Counted from the stretch's first letter, positions 39,701 to 54,700 are shown. The stretch: 64,000 bases of DNA from Ophiodon elongatus (GCA_016806645.1 JACSYO010000389.1:3912001-3976000); one strand, 5' to 3'. The notes: a model not told the origin generated them from the letters alone. Made by a program: numbers and translations.

Positions 39701-42700
39701 TTCTAAAGCAGATCCAGCCTCCTTTCTCGCATGCTTGCAGGTGTGAGTTGTGTGATCGATCGGGAAGTCAGTTAAGGAACGATTTAGAAATAGACAAGGC
39801 AGTGAGGGGTAAAAGGAAGCTCATTCACCTAAATACCACAAATGACTCTCTTGCTGCAATTGGCTTATCTTCTGATGCCAAGCAGAATTGGATTTCTCAG
39901 ACAGTTTCCTCCCTTGATAGGCAATGTGGGCTATCCATCAATAAGCACACCCCCCTTTTTGTGTAAGAGGCACTCTCTCTTATCCTTTGTGTGCCGCCTT
40001 TCAGCATGCAAATCAATATCCAATTTTTTTTCACTCTTACTTCTCCACTGCTCATCCAAAATGTTGAACTCCTTGAACTGGCCCTTTTCCATCTTACTAT
40101 CGACAAGTGGCTTTCTGTCACTAGCTGTGTCTTCACTTCCTCCCTCAGCTAGTCTCATGAGGAAACATGCTTTTCCATTTCAGATATGCAGAAATCAACT
40201 GGAGCCAGTAGGTCACGGGAGTCAATGCTAAACCTCTTATTCTAATCCTAACATAGGTTTATTATGGTTCCCTTGTTGTTTTCCATCATGGTTCCTGAAA
40301 GCGGGCACGACCTGACTCAAGCATGCTCATTGTAGAGAGGGAATATTTCTCTCAAAAGAATATTAATGAGACAAATGAAAGCTTGTTCTTTGTGCTCTGT
40401 GTAGCTATTATCTGCCTATTGTGCAATTCATTCATTGCAGATTATACAGAGTGTAAATTATTACTGTAGTAGAGTAAACTTAATTAGAAGATAAAAAGAA
40501 AAGTAGCTCTACACTGGATCAACACTTTGAGTTATAGAAGACATTGGAGGACATCAAAGCCAATACAACTACAGACTACTTGCATGTAAACTATACTCCT
40601 GTCCTGCACTTTCATACCAAACAGAACAGCAATTAAATTATGAAAGTATGCACTTGTGTATGTGCACACACGCACATGTAATCCCCCCCTGGACAGGTTC
40701 AAATACAGTTCATATTACTCTGAAAAGAATAAGTGGGCTCAGAAACTATGAAGTGAGTAGCATCTCTCTGCCCATCCATCACTCATGATGTTTGGTCATT
40801 TTTAGTCCATTAGGTAAACTCTGTTAGGAACATGAATAACAAACATGATTTTAGTCAGGACTGCGGCAGCCTGTCTCTGTCAATAAGCCTGCATAACATT
40901 TCAGTTTAATCTTAATGAAAGACATTTCCCTCCCAACCATCAACAATGAATGTAATTTTAACAAGCCTCTGATCAAAGGTCAAGGATGTGATCGCACAAC
41001 CTTGTCATGTCATAGCAACCGCATCTCAAACTGCAGACTTACGGACATCTATAGTGGCCTCCGTTGTGAAGCAACTGAAATTAATTATAATTTTGGCCCT
41101 GTTGCGTCACAACACATTGTTCCTGTCTCTGGCTTTGAATCTAATTAATGCATCAAAGAGTGATTTTTCCCAAAGCGTCACCAACCAAATGTCCTCTATG
41201 TTTCCTTCCAAGTATGTATCAATACAACCATCAGGAGTTTAACAGCAATCCGTTTAGCCCACAGTGACGAGTGGTTGCGCGTGCCAGTTCGTTTAAAGGT
41301 GTTGCGTGACACAGGACCTAATAGTGATCATGCTGCGGAATTAATGCTCTTATGAGATGTAAACAGCATCTACATACCAACACAATAAGTCTTAAGCTGA
41401 TTACCAGTCACACTAACTGCGACCCTGACAGGCAACAAAGAAGGACTTAGAGAGAAATCCTCTCATGCTTTGAATGAACTTTAAAGTTGACCTCAACCAG
41501 GTCACAAATGAGGCGAATGTGGTTTACTAATATGTGGAAAGTTGTAGTAATAATCTTTACTTTACATCTTTGTGGAAGTACACTGATTTCTTGGCTCTTC
41601 ACTTGTTATCCTCAATAAAATGTTCTTTTGAGTATGACATATTCCATTAAAAAATGATTATTTCTTAATGTAAATAGTCACATTGTTGCTGACCAAAAGA
41701 GACACCCATTACAGTGCCCAGCTGTCCAAATCCCAATGTGTCTTTCATCAGTATGAATGTTATATTTCACTATTTTCATGTAAACTGAGCTGTGTTGTTT
41801 CTGGCTATGATGAATTTAGATTTTAAGAAGTATGCTAGTGTTTCAAAGAACTGTATAATTGTACATGAGTGTGGTTTATGCCCAAGGAAGCTATCAAAAA
41901 CATTCCAGAGATTGCTTTACACAGTTTCTCTTTCTATAGGGGATAGTGGAGGAATACTTTTACAAGCTTTTTCTTTATTTCAAAGGTGGCTTTATAAATC
42001 ATACCTTAAAAGCTCATACAAAAATACTGGAACATCCTTCTTAATAACTTGTTGTCTACAGTGACCCCCAGTACATTTATACAGCCATTGTTGCTCTGAT
42101 TCAGCTCTGAACAAGACCTTGACAGTTATTGAAATAGCCTTCCAAAATGAGAACAAATTCAGGTGCTCTGGAATGCAGACAAAACATTGCGGCTTTGACT
42201 GAGCTCCTCTGGACTAAAATGTTGATTTAGGTGTTTTCCTTTAACATTACTTTTTTATTCTCTCCTCTCTTTCAGAAAAAGAACATCAGTGTTTTGCTGA
42301 GTCTTGGCGTGCTGGCTTCCTGGGGAGTGATCCTGCTGTCTGCTCGCCTCTACTGGATGGGTAATAAGCCTCCCAACTTCTCCAACTCTGACAACCCTGC
42401 GGCTGACTCGCCACATTTTCTCACTCGAACACTCACGTTCCTCCACCTGCCGGTTGCCAACGCATGGCTGCTGCTCTGCCCCGACAAGCTCAGTTTTGAT
42501 TGGTCCATGGATGCTGTGCCCTTGGTCAGGTCCTTGGCCGACTGGAGGAACCTTCACACTGTTGCCTTTTATGGTGGATTTGTCCTCCTGAGTTTGTTTG
42601 GCCTCCGTGGCCCCACCTCCACATCCAAGGAAACCAATGGGAAAGCCTATGTCACTAATGGGAAATCAATCACCAATGGGAATGGCTACCATGCCCCTGA

Positions 42701-45700
42701 CACAAACCATAACACAGACCTGGGGCCAGCAAAGACCACCCTTAACGGGTCAGCTGGACTCCACCACTGCCCTCCACGGACGTCCCTGCCCCCTACAGAA
42801 AACCTAGTACTATTTTCATTAGGGATTGTCTCATTGCCTTTCATCCCAGCCACAAACTTGTTCTTTTATGTAGGTTTTGTTATTGCAGAGAGGGTACTAT
42901 ACATCCCCAGTATAGGCTTTTGTTTACTGGTTGCTGCTGGTGCAAGAAACTTGTATGTTAGACTAAGGACTAGAGGCTGCAAGGCCATGATGTTGTGTCT
43001 CTGTGCGGGACTAGTGCTGGTGAATGGACTCAGAACTGTTCAAAGAAACAGGGACTGGAGCAACGAGGAGAATCTCTACAAGTCTGGGATTACTGCGAAT
43101 CCTGCGAAAGGTAAGAGACGGGCGGCAGTTATCATTAGAGATGGGTATCAAAGTCCCGCCCCTTTAAGATGACAACCATGGGACCTTTTAAATTGACAAA
43201 CATCATATATGTAGTTCATAGAACAATTCAAATGGGATTAAAAAAAATATTTGTCTCTCGCAGTTTACTACCACACATATTTTTTCCGACATAAGTTTCC
43301 GATGGAGACAGCGGAAGGGGAAGGGGAACTTCTCTGCTTTGGAAACTTTTGTGAATATTTGTTATTTAATTAACTAATTCATTCAATTTTTTTAATTTTT
43401 TTTAATTTCAGCAAATTGACGGCAATAACACTCTTTTAAAAATGAATACCAACGTTGTGTAACTTTTCACTGACACATGTCTCCTGTAGCCTGGGGAAAC
43501 TTGGGGAACGTACTAAAGAACCAGGTCAAGATGGCGGAGGCAGAGAAGGCATACAGAAACGCTCTGCACCACCGAGGGAACATGGCTGACATGCTGTATA
43601 ACCTGTGAGTATTAAAGACGCCTGTTCCCCCTCCTCCTGTTTGCAAAGTCTTGACACGAACGGGTTCTGATTCCTCCCATCCATCACTTGAGATTGCAGT
43701 AGCAGAACAAGAAAGGCAGAAGGGGGAAAGGGAAATAGAATACTGAAAGAGAGAGTGACAGACAGAAAGATCTTAAAGACAGCTAAAATAGATCTAATAC
43801 ATGAAGAAAGAAGCAAGTGAGAGTCAGAGCTACGTGTGATGCAATAGTGTGATGAATAGGAAATAACTTTGTGTGTCCCTGGTGGCTCTTTGTAGCTTCT
43901 GCTGCTGATTTGATAAGTCTTGGTTTGCGGGGCCTGTGGGAGGACAGAAGGCCGCCTCTAATCCTGGAACACAGAGTGTTAAAGGTGCCAAAACCTCAGA
44001 GCAGACCCGTGTCTCTCATGCTGACACTGTTTTTTTCTCCCCACTTCTCTATTCCCTCTCAAGTTACGGGTGTCAGGGAGCTGGCAATGCAACGTAGGGA
44101 AAAGTGAAAAACCTATTGATGGTGTTTTGGCATTCTTTGAAACTGAGGTTCAATTTCAATGTTATGGATGGTCGGTTATATTGGGGGTTATGCCTAGGTA
44201 TATTGGGTAAATGATACAGAAGCTGCTATAGTTTGTTGTTTTATTTCTCAGTGCCCTCATCACTTTGACGTGCTGTAATTTTGGGGTAACCTTCACAGAT
44301 TTAAAATACCAAGACAAATCCTCAGTTATGCAGTTAATGCTGTTTTTAAAATGTCTCACATTTTTGTGTCTTTTAGTGGCTTGCTGCTGCAGGAGAATGA
44401 GCGTTTTTCTGAAGCACTGCATTATTACAAACTGGCCATTGGGAGTCGGCCAACACTGGCATGTAAGTAAACTAAAGAAAAGTCTCATTTTGTGGCAGTG
44501 GTTGTGATCAGAGTTATAAACGATTAGATTTTCTCACTCATTGATTAATTAGATGTGAGCCAAGGGCCATTATTGGATCACCATCATGGTCCAATTTGAG
44601 TGCTGAATAAGATGTTCTTTCTCCACATACTCATTTGGAGGGCCATATTCAGGCTATTTCAGCTTGACGGTGAAATGATGAGATTCAATCTCACACTTGA
44701 GTGCCTGCATGTGAGATGAGGGACAATTTTATGAGAGAGAGAACAGGATAGGTTCCAGACTGCTTTTTCAACTTGATAAGTTATCTTCACTTCGTCCTTC
44801 GCTTCATCTCCTTTTAGCCTCATTTCTTTTCTTATGGTAATTTAATCTGCGTTTGACCTCTGTGCTGTCTCCCTTTTGCTGTATTATTGCATGTCCATCT
44901 TCCCCAACTGGATATGTGAATGAATCATGAGTTTGTAGTTTAGCAACATCTGAAATGACTTGTATTTAGTTGTTCGCATTGTAGTGTTCGTCTGTGTATT
45001 CAAAGATCTATCAGGGCGTATGTGAGTGACAGCAGGTTCTAATCCTGTGGTTTGAAATTGCATTGGCATGTTGTGCCGTATAATTAATTTCCTCTCCTCC
45101 TCACAGCGGCCTACTTGAACACAGGAATCATCCTGATGAACCAGGGCAACCTGGAGGAAGCCAAGCGCACCTTTCTGACTTGTGCCGACATTCCAGATGA
45201 GAACTTGAAGGACCCCCACGCCCACAAGAGCTCCGTCACCAGCTGCCTGTACAACCTGGGAAAACTGCTCCATGAACAGGGCCAGCAGGAGGTTAGGACT
45301 CAAAGCTCAACCGTTTAGAATTTAACAGGAAACGGTGTTGATACATAAGTCTGTTTTGCACAAAGTAGAAGTCCCTCATCTTCATTATGCTGATGCAAAA
45401 CCAAAACTGCACTCTTTTCCTCTACTTCAGGAGGCGCTGTCTGTTTATAAAGAAGCGGTACAGAAAATGCCCAGACAGTTTGCACCGCACAGCCTTTTCA
45501 ACATGATGGGTAAGTTACTGTTCGAGCCTGTTTCACCCCGAGTCTTTGTTTGTAATGCAGAACTGAAATTAGAGTATGAAAAAGCACAACTTTGACGATA
45601 TTTGCTTTGAAATTATATTTCAAAATTTGGATTTTGATGAGGCAACAGAACCATTTGATACGTATAATTATGAAGAACAACGTCATGCTTGTTTTATAAT

Positions 45701-48700
45701 GTGAGTAAAACAAGTTTGGCTTGAGTTTCAATTATTTATTTTACATGTTTGTTTCCATTGTATATGTCGGTCTTCCCTTTCAAATGAGCTTTGAATCGAA
45801 TTCAATAAATTGGCATTAGCTCGCTGCCAAAAAAACCTTCAGAGGACTTGGACCACCTGTTTGATTCCAACACTGCGCAGACGTTGTGTCCTCTTGCAGA
45901 GGATTGAAGCTAATCCTTGCAATAAATCACATCCCTCTCTTTGTTATTGTAACACTAATTACATTATTGGAAGCTCACCCTGACAGCACGGTTGAGATTG
46001 CAGGGAGATGTCTGTAAGTATTCCTGGGACAAGCTAAATGAGAATGGGATATGTGTTTTGTCAGGTGGAGGGAGGGGTTGATGGAGGGCAGTGTTTGCAT
46101 TAGTGCGATGTCCAGGGGCTTCTTTGTTTAAACTGATGTCATTTTACCCCAGAGGCCCACAGCACGTCTGCAGATCAAACAGAATCTGAGAGAGATTTAC
46201 ACACAATTGTTCTTTCAGGGAAAAAAAAAGTTTTTTTTCAAGGCTACAGACATTTATTAGTTGTGAAGTCCTGCACCTGTTAGAAAAACGTCAAAGATCG
46301 GAGGATTGTTTTTGAGAAGCAGTGTTAATATTAACTTTTTATCTATGCAGCAGGGTGGGGTAAAACAAATTAAAGATTGTGGCTTCAGAACCCCATTCAC
46401 CTTTTGCACACTTTATTGTGCTGTAGATTACATTTTAAATTTATAAAATTGACGTCTTCTTTACCCATCAATGTACACTGAAATGCCCATAATGACAAAG
46501 TAAAAATGGCATAATATTCAGATGTTTTGCTGTGTCACAATTCATTGGACATAGTCAAGGTGCTCAACTGTAAATATTAGGTCCCACAATTCACATTGCA
46601 TGTCAGGACAAAAACCAAGCCATGAAGTCTCTGGTAAAAAGTCTCAACTACAAATAAACAATGCAAAAGGAAAGCCTTATGTACAGTTGAAAAAACAAGA
46701 AATATAACAAACAAAATTATATTTTAATTTGAATAATTTTTAGTCTGTAGACAACTAGATTTGTGTATTTTGCATTTTATTTTTGCACAACTTTGGAAAA
46801 GGAACTTCCGTTACGACTTTGTTGTCTTTGATGGATCATGTCCTGGCCGACAATTGTCATACACCAGGACCCCACCTTGGTTTGGTCTTTTATGTCAAGG
46901 ACAGACATGGTGTGTAATAAATTTGCACAGAAGCAAAGAGTAAGTGCTGAAATAAAAATACAGACTTGCATTTCAACTGTCAGCATTGAAACTGCATTTC
47001 CTGCAGGAAATGCATATTTATGTGTTCCTTTGTTTTCTTTTATTAATAATCATCCCCCAAAACACAAATTTTGACTCTTGCTGTGTGTTCTGTTTCAGGA
47101 GAGGCCTACATGAGGCTGAACAAGCTGGACGAAGCAGGTCACTGGTACAGAGAGTCCCTCAGGGCCAAGCCTGACCATATCCCAGCCCACCTTACTTATG
47201 GCAAACTCCTGTCCAGCATCGTAAGTCCCATTACTCACACACACACACACACACACAGTAGGAATCACGAGGCAAGCCGAAGCATTGTAACGATTGCAGT
47301 GGTTAACTACCTGGCAGAGTGTAATTAAACGTGGACCTGAAGTGGCAGCAGAGTGGAGTGATGAATAATGCATATTGAGTGACTCATGGGAGCAAAGCGA
47401 TCGATTCCTCTGCAGAGCCTGGAGATCTGTGATAATTGTTATGAGGTGTGAGCTACTGACTCTGAAATATGCAATGCGAAACAAACTCTTCTCCTCTGAT
47501 CAAAAGTCAGATAGAGGAATTGTGGTGCATTCATGAATATATTGTTTGACCTCAAATACCTCAAAATAGTCTTGTGGAAAAGTGGATCACACAGTGTGAA
47601 ATAAGAAGTGATGGAAAACGATAAATACTTTTTCGGTGGCTTTGGATTGACCCTGATCCAGGACCAATGCCAAAGAGATTAGAGAACAGCCAAATCGTAG
47701 TGGCATAAAGTCATGTCTGATGTCTGAAGGTCACAGACATGGGGATGAAAGCCATCCCTCTGTGATTGGACGAGTTCCAGATTTTTCTGTCCCTCACTGT
47801 GTGTATACTTGTCAGTGAAGACATAGAGGGCACACGCGTTTGCCCAACTTCTCTCAAATGTTGCCTTGCCCTTCCAATGTTTTTTGTTCAAGAGAAAAAC
47901 TTCCACTCTTCATCCTCCCACCATCACTCCCCATTCCATTGAAAACAAAAACACGTTTGTGTGACAACAGATGTGTTCACAGCTGAGTCAAGTTTAGATG
48001 TGGGAGTTGAACTGTGTGACCTCTAGAGATATTTGACCTCCTCCCTTCCACAGCCTTGGGTGCTGAGGAAACCAACCTGCAAGTGCCTTACTTGCAGCTG
48101 CAACCCTTACTGGCTGCAAACCTTAGTTCTGATTATTTCCTCTCCTTGTTGAAAGATTGAAAGATATACATAGTGCACGCACACACACAACACACCACAC
48201 GTAAAGCACAGGTTCAGATCAGAGTCGCCCACTGTGACTGGACATCTGCTGTGCTCCCTCAGGCTCAGGACTGCAGATCCATGCAGGGCCCTGACTCTCA
48301 GAGAGGCCCCCTTCACTGCTACAGGGCTTAAGGAACAGGAGATTGGATGGACCCTGGACAACGGGCTAGTGGACAGGCTTATAATGCAATTACTCTCCTT
48401 CCTTATTAAATCACTCCCATCAGCTACATTTTTGGCTGTCCTGCCGCAGTCAATCGACAATACAGACACAGGGAGGAAAGGTCAAACTGAAGTCTTGTAC
48501 TGTGGTTCACCCCAACACGTGCTGTAGGCCTGTTTTTCTTGCGTAGTATTACACATCAACTTTCAAAGTGTCCATCTCTCACTTCTTAAAGCCACACAAT
48601 AATAACGCTGAAACCTGATAGTCTTGTACCCATCCAGAGCCCCTCGACAAATAACAAGTGCACCTCCTAAAGCCACTAATTTGCCTCAGTCTTCCCAAGG

Positions 48701-51700
48701 TCAAAGTGCTTACACATAGGCCTAGTGTAACATTACAGCCCTGCTGTCTGTTGGAGATCTCTTGCTGGAGTCAGAAGGGTGTGCTGTGCATTAGGGAGAT
48801 TGTGGTCAGTCAACGCTAAGCTGATTCATGAATTTGAACTCAACTGTGTATTTAGACATTCATTACTAATGCTCAATAATGCAAAAACAGATGATTACGC
48901 AGCTTTAAATCCGTTAAAAAAGAGCATACCACAAAATTGTCTTTAGATAGTTGTTTAAAAAAACATAATTAACTTTGGCTTGAATGCTTTCATAAATCAT
49001 TTAAATGATGAATTGCTCCAACCTAAGTGGACTGAACCACTCTAATTTCAGTTCTGATTTATGTCTGTGGGAAAGGGTTAATTGAATGTAAAGAGGAACG
49101 TGCCAAAGAAAATGTGAAATAAGCCATCAAGGCCCCATATTCGCTCATTCACTTAGAGGGATTGCGGGCATGGGAAAAAGCTAATAAGGAATATGTAATA
49201 GGCCCAGTCCTCTCATTTCATGTTGCATGGCAAGTCCATTGGCAATATGGAAGCAATCAGTGCTGAAGCATGAAACAAAAGTGGTGGAGAAGTTGAGCCT
49301 CTTGCACACAGAAGCTATAGGTTTCGCAGTGTGGTTGCAGGTACACACACACACACACACACGCACACACCTTGGAGGTTTTTCTGTAAAGGTTAGGCAT
49401 GGGAGCTGCGGTACTATATTCTTTATGAGCATACGTTTCCTGCTGTTACTAAGCCTCAACTTATGCATGTCAGTGCATTAAAATGCCTCAAGCAGATACG
49501 GTAAAAGGCAAGAGAGATTTTTGTAGCCGTGTGTGTCTGTCCTCACACTTGTGACACAAGATGTCCAGCTACACAGTGTCCATGTTATATACTGTATTTA
49601 TGCTGCATACCGTTGGTATTGAACCAAAATCTTACTTTGACTCTGTGGTCCTCGTAGTCCAAAGCTGCAGCAGATCTCAGCAGTTTGCACTTCAGGAGCA
49701 TCTCAGCCTGCCTGAGCATACTGACAACCATCTGGTAACCCGGCTATTTAAGCTCAATTCCTTCTGGTTGCTTCAGGTATACATCCTGCAGGGTCTACTA
49801 TATTTATATTGTGGTCAACAAAAAACTTTAGGTCAAAGTGTGTCTTGTGCCATTGCAAAAAAAACAACTAAATATACTAAATACATAGAACAAAATATTA
49901 CAGGTAACAAAACACAAGCTTGCGCAAAACTATTCTTTAACTTGAATATCGGGCGTAATATCCTTCCTTTTTCTTTTAGGGGCAGAAGACAGAAGCAGAG
50001 AAGTACTACCTGAGAGCGATTCAAATAGACCCGACTAAAGGAAACTGCTACATGCACTACGGTAAGAAGAGATATCAAAGGTTTTCCTTCTGTAGAAAAG
50101 GCCAACGTTTTCAGCAAAGCCTGTTTGAAACATTAGAATCATAAAACTATGGATGCCTGTGTCCTCGTAAATCTCCCTTGTGGTTGACAGAGCTATGAGA
50201 ATATCATTTAAAGTCATTTTCTACCAACTATAACATGCCTGATTGCCTGTAATTCAAACCTCTTCCATGCCGCACTTGTAGGATTTACTGTAATGACCGA
50301 GCTTTGCTGTAGTAAGCTGTACTCACGATGATTATTAGGCAGGGGCCTTTAGACTCTTTTATCCAAGACCTATACTTTGTAGTGTCACCTTCAGACCCAG
50401 AGTCATTAAAGACACCAGCTCCTCTTACAACTCGTGTTGTAAACCGCCCTGGATCCAAGCTCATAGCTTATGTAACCTGATAGGAGTTTTGAAAAGAACC
50501 GAAACGGCGTGGTGTCAAATACTCTGCTGTTTTTATCATTTCTCCCTCCAAACAGTCATGTTTTAGCAATCCCTGCACCACAGATTTGTGGATGTGTAAG
50601 ATCATTTAATTTACTTTTGGTATCAGTGCTGGGAGTGTTGGAGCTGTTCGAGGTGTTGCAGATGCTGCAAACACACATACAAGGCTATGTTTATCTGAGT
50701 GGGGAGCCGGGATTAGAGTACATTGTTTGCCATTCGTAACAGAGAGTGAAATACCCCGCTCAGCCTGCGCTGCTCTTGATGCAGTATTCCATATCAGTTA
50801 GGAGAAACAGGCTCCTTGCTGCTCCATGTCCCTATCTTCAGGATATTTATAGGAAATGAAATCCGTCCTGACAGCACCATTGTGCGTTGTCCCTTTCTCC
50901 TCGTCCTTATCTCTCTCCGTTCCTCCTGGCGCTTTCTCTGCACTGGATATCTCGGGGTTTGAGTTTAGTTTGGTCCCCAGCGAGGGGTATGTTGCTGTCT
51001 TTGGACCAAGCTGTTTCCCCTTACACTCTTTTTCTCCCTCTCTGCCTTTCTGGCTATTTTCTTTTTCCAACGTTATCTTGTAGCTTCTTGCCATAGGTGA
51101 TGTTTATTTGGGCTGGTCCCCTCCTTTATCGCACATCTGCCTGCTTTGGCTATCCTGGGTCCACTGGATGAGCTCCAGGTGTTAGTGTGTAAGGAGAGAT
51201 GGTATCGGTCCACATCGTAACACAACGGATGCACACGCAAACACAACACGTATGAGAGAGTGAGAGGAAGCGAGGACACAGAGAGGGTGATAGCTAACAC
51301 AAGGCCCCCCTTTCCTGCCATTGTTCACAGTAACTAATTTTAATGCAAACTGTCCCGCATACGACCCGGTTCTAAATAGTCTGCTTTGCTGTCTAATGGC
51401 TTGTTTTTGGAAGCTGCGATCAGGCGAATACAGTTAGCTTTCAGTCCAAGAAAGGCCAACAGAAACGCACCTCAATGGAGCTTCTCCGCATCCCCCTCTT
51501 CCTACATTCAGCAACATCTGTGGCCGAGCTCAGCTGTTAATTTATAGCCGCCGACGCAGGCGCTTGTGGGTGCCGCACCATGTGGCCAGACTCCCACAGG
51601 AAAACGCACGACATACCTCCGTCTCATCTGCGCTCTCAAACGTCGCCAAGCAAAACGACAATCCTTTCGCTGTCTCACTTTTCTCTTCTCTCTCGCTGTC

Positions 51701-54700
51701 TCTGCCTCCTGGTTGCATTTCCTGTGGCACTCTTCTGCTTCGTTCGTCTTCCTCTGTCTCCCCAACGATCTCCGTTTTTGTCTGACAGCGCGATCTCCAC
51801 AACTTCTTTCATTATGCTCACAATGACAATGCTCACGTGCGGATTTTTAGCATCTATACCATTTACCATGTTTACTGTCTTAGTTTAGCGTGTCAGCGTG
51901 CTATCATTTATTACATTTTGACCTGAGGATGGTGCTAGATGAAAAGAGATATTGCAGTTCATCCCGAGAAAGACATGGATGGATTGCCATAAAATTTGAT
52001 CCGCACTTTCAACAGTTGTCGGCTTTTCAATTAAAACCTAAAGGGTCAACCTCTTAGTGGCCCTAAAGGAGACGTTAGGCACCACCAAATTAATTTGGAA
52101 TCATCATCTGGGGACCATCAATATCTGGTAAATTTCATCTAGTCGTGGAGATATTTCAGTCTGGAAGTCATAACGTGGCTAAAAAAGCACTAAACAGAAC
52201 TTCTACTACGCCCAAGAAATAAATGCTCTTCCTCTGTCTCCCCCTCTCTCCAGGCCAGTTCCTGCTGGAACAGTCTCGCCTTGGCGAGGCGGCGGAGATG
52301 GCAGAGAGAGCTGCAGAGCTGGACAGCTCAGAGTTTGATGTGGTCTTCAGTGCTGCTCACATGCTCAGGTTGGCTAAACTGCTGACACACAACAACACTG
52401 CTTGCAAGTGGAGTTTCCCCTCCTTAAAAAAGCTTATAGTACAGGAAAGGTTATTATTGCATACGTCAAGAAATGTCGAACTCCTGTATTTACGGACTTT
52501 GCCGCTTTCACCGTTGGTGGGTTTATTCTTTACCACTGCCGTTTAATAACAGTCTTTGAAATATAAATTATATCAATGTTATAGAATAGTAAATGTATAC
52601 TCTATGGAGATCGCTCCCATAAAAGCTATTATGTATTACATATATAAACAGCAGCATAGTTTCAGTCTATCATAGTGATGTTTCAGTCCAAAGCTTGTAA
52701 AGACGCCATTGGAGAATTTTTCCCTCAAAGTTTAGCAAGCACGTGCACAGACAGCGCATAAGTCTTAAAACGCGTCAAAGGTGTCTGCAAATGTCCTCTA
52801 TTCCCAGAAACTCTAGGAAATATTGAAGCGATGTGCCACCATTCCTTTTTGTTCTACATATCTGGAGAAGTCATTACTACTCACTAGCTTCCATCTAAAT
52901 GCTACACCACAGAGGATTTGTGAAAAGTTAAAAGTCTCAGGGCTTGGCTGAGGCTTTCCTTTTTAGAAAGAGCAAATCTAAATGACAGACCATTCTGCCA
53001 TATTCTGGTCTAAATGGTTGTTTTCAGCTGAGTCTGACTGAGACATAAATCCAAACCGATTAGGATTGGGTTTAAGGAATGTGACACACCTGTCATTAGC
53101 TGGATTTCAAACTTAAGCTGCTCTACTGATAATAAAGGTGAGCTTTGCATATTGACTGACCATAACCAGGATTATAAAAATGACCCGATAAATCCGTTTG
53201 ATGGAAGCTTTTCCTTTAAATGCCTTGCACGTACCAGGCCTACAATTCATTGCAGCTAACGCTTATAGCTCAAATACTGTGTTGGTATATGATTTCTCCA
53301 ATAAAGCAGCTTTAAGCCATAATGCATGTTTTTTCTGCCCAGTTTTACTTTCCATAAACCCTGACTGCCTGAATCTTTATTTACTCTGCAGCACTTGACC
53401 AAACAAAACAAAGACCAAGGAAGCAAGCTATAAGATGATGACTATGATAGTCAGTCATGAACTCCACTGATAAAGTGTTGCATGGATTCTCAAGGCATAT
53501 TTTACTTGAGTCACAGTCTTATAAATATGAATTACCATGTCGGGAAAGAATGGTTTCCTTGACTTTATTAACTTTGGCACTGCAAAGTCCGGTTCATGTA
53601 CTCTTTGGATACAATTGTATGGAGCAGATTAACTGTTGCCATTTTACAAACCCAGCTGTAACATGTGACTGGTTTGGTGGAGTGTTTCTGGCATAAAAAT
53701 CATAAATCTCTCTTCATTATACTCTAATAAATAATAAGTAAGGCTTAATTGAGTTCAAATCAATGCCCCAATACGAAATCTAAACTGCATTATCAAGATA
53801 CATAATCACAGTTATTACTCCTTGAAGAAATGTATCACCCGTCACAGAACATTGTTTCCTTTTATTAAAAGTAGTTAACAAGCACATATAAAAATAATAA
53901 TAATAAAAATATTTCATCATTGCTGAATAAGGATCTGTAATGGCTATTATATTAGTTTATTCAGTAGTCTAATCAGATTATAGCTTGGTGAGAAACATCT
54001 TTTCATTGCAGGAGATAAATGTAACATCATTTTGGCATGAACTATTTTAATTTTTTTAAGAGACCTGTGCACAAAAAAATAAAAAAAGTTTAAGCATAGA
54101 CAAACACAGACTTTCGCAACACACAATTTACATAAATAAATTAGATATTTTTATTTCAATGTCAAGTATTTAAAACAAGTTTTTCCAAGCCAAAGATCTG
54201 ACTATTCCAATTAAAAAGTCAAATCACCTCTGAAGCATTTTTCCCAATTAGCTGATTAGCTGCACAATAATGAAGGGGTACAATTATCAGTCATTTGTAT
54301 TGGTACAATATTATTAACATAAACTGTGTTGTGTCACATTCTTACTCTTCCTTTCTCTCTGTTCTGCTTTGTCTTCAGACAGGCCAGTCTTAATGAGGCA
54401 GCAGAGAGGCAGTATGAGCGTGCAGCCAGCCTGAGACCAGATGTAAGTACCTGGGACTAGTGGGCCTGTTGGCACTTATCATGGAAATGCACACACACGC
54501 ACACACACACAGGCACTGTAAATTAAATTTACAGCATAATATGTGTTACCCATCATTCTGACATGATATTATAACACTGTTGTTCCTGGCAAACTGAGGA
54601 TATAAAATGGAAAACTGTGTTCTGTTCATGGCTGTGAACTAGGTGCCTCAATGTGCTTTATGCTAACACAAAAGATCCCAAAGAGATCGCCTGTTATTGA

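Larger units (their letters stand above)
33840..42275 (+). other. tmtc2 intron 2
   Basis: 8.4 kb, phase 0. Contains a TG array (34643-34662), an alternating CA/CG/TG tract (35008-35078), a GC-rich stretch with a 178-codon open frame (35427-35963) that I do not recognise, and one copy of the palindromic MITE-like element (39012-39131). No nested gene is supported. Confidence 0.8.
47221..49979 (+). other. tmtc2 intron 8
   Basis: 2.76 kb, phase 0. CA arrays at 47235-47257 and 49341-49369. A 150-codon frame starting at 49561 runs into exon 9 in another frame and is not supported. Confidence 0.8.

Noticed and set aside
49561..50013. 150-codon plus-strand open frame reaching exon 9
   Set aside because: It crosses the exon 9 acceptor in a different frame from TMTC2; the sequence looks intronic.
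50856..51096. Overlapping frames in a pyrimidine-rich part of intron 9
   Set aside because: Low-complexity Ser/Pro/Leu translations of CT-rich DNA; several frames on both strands are open for the same reason.
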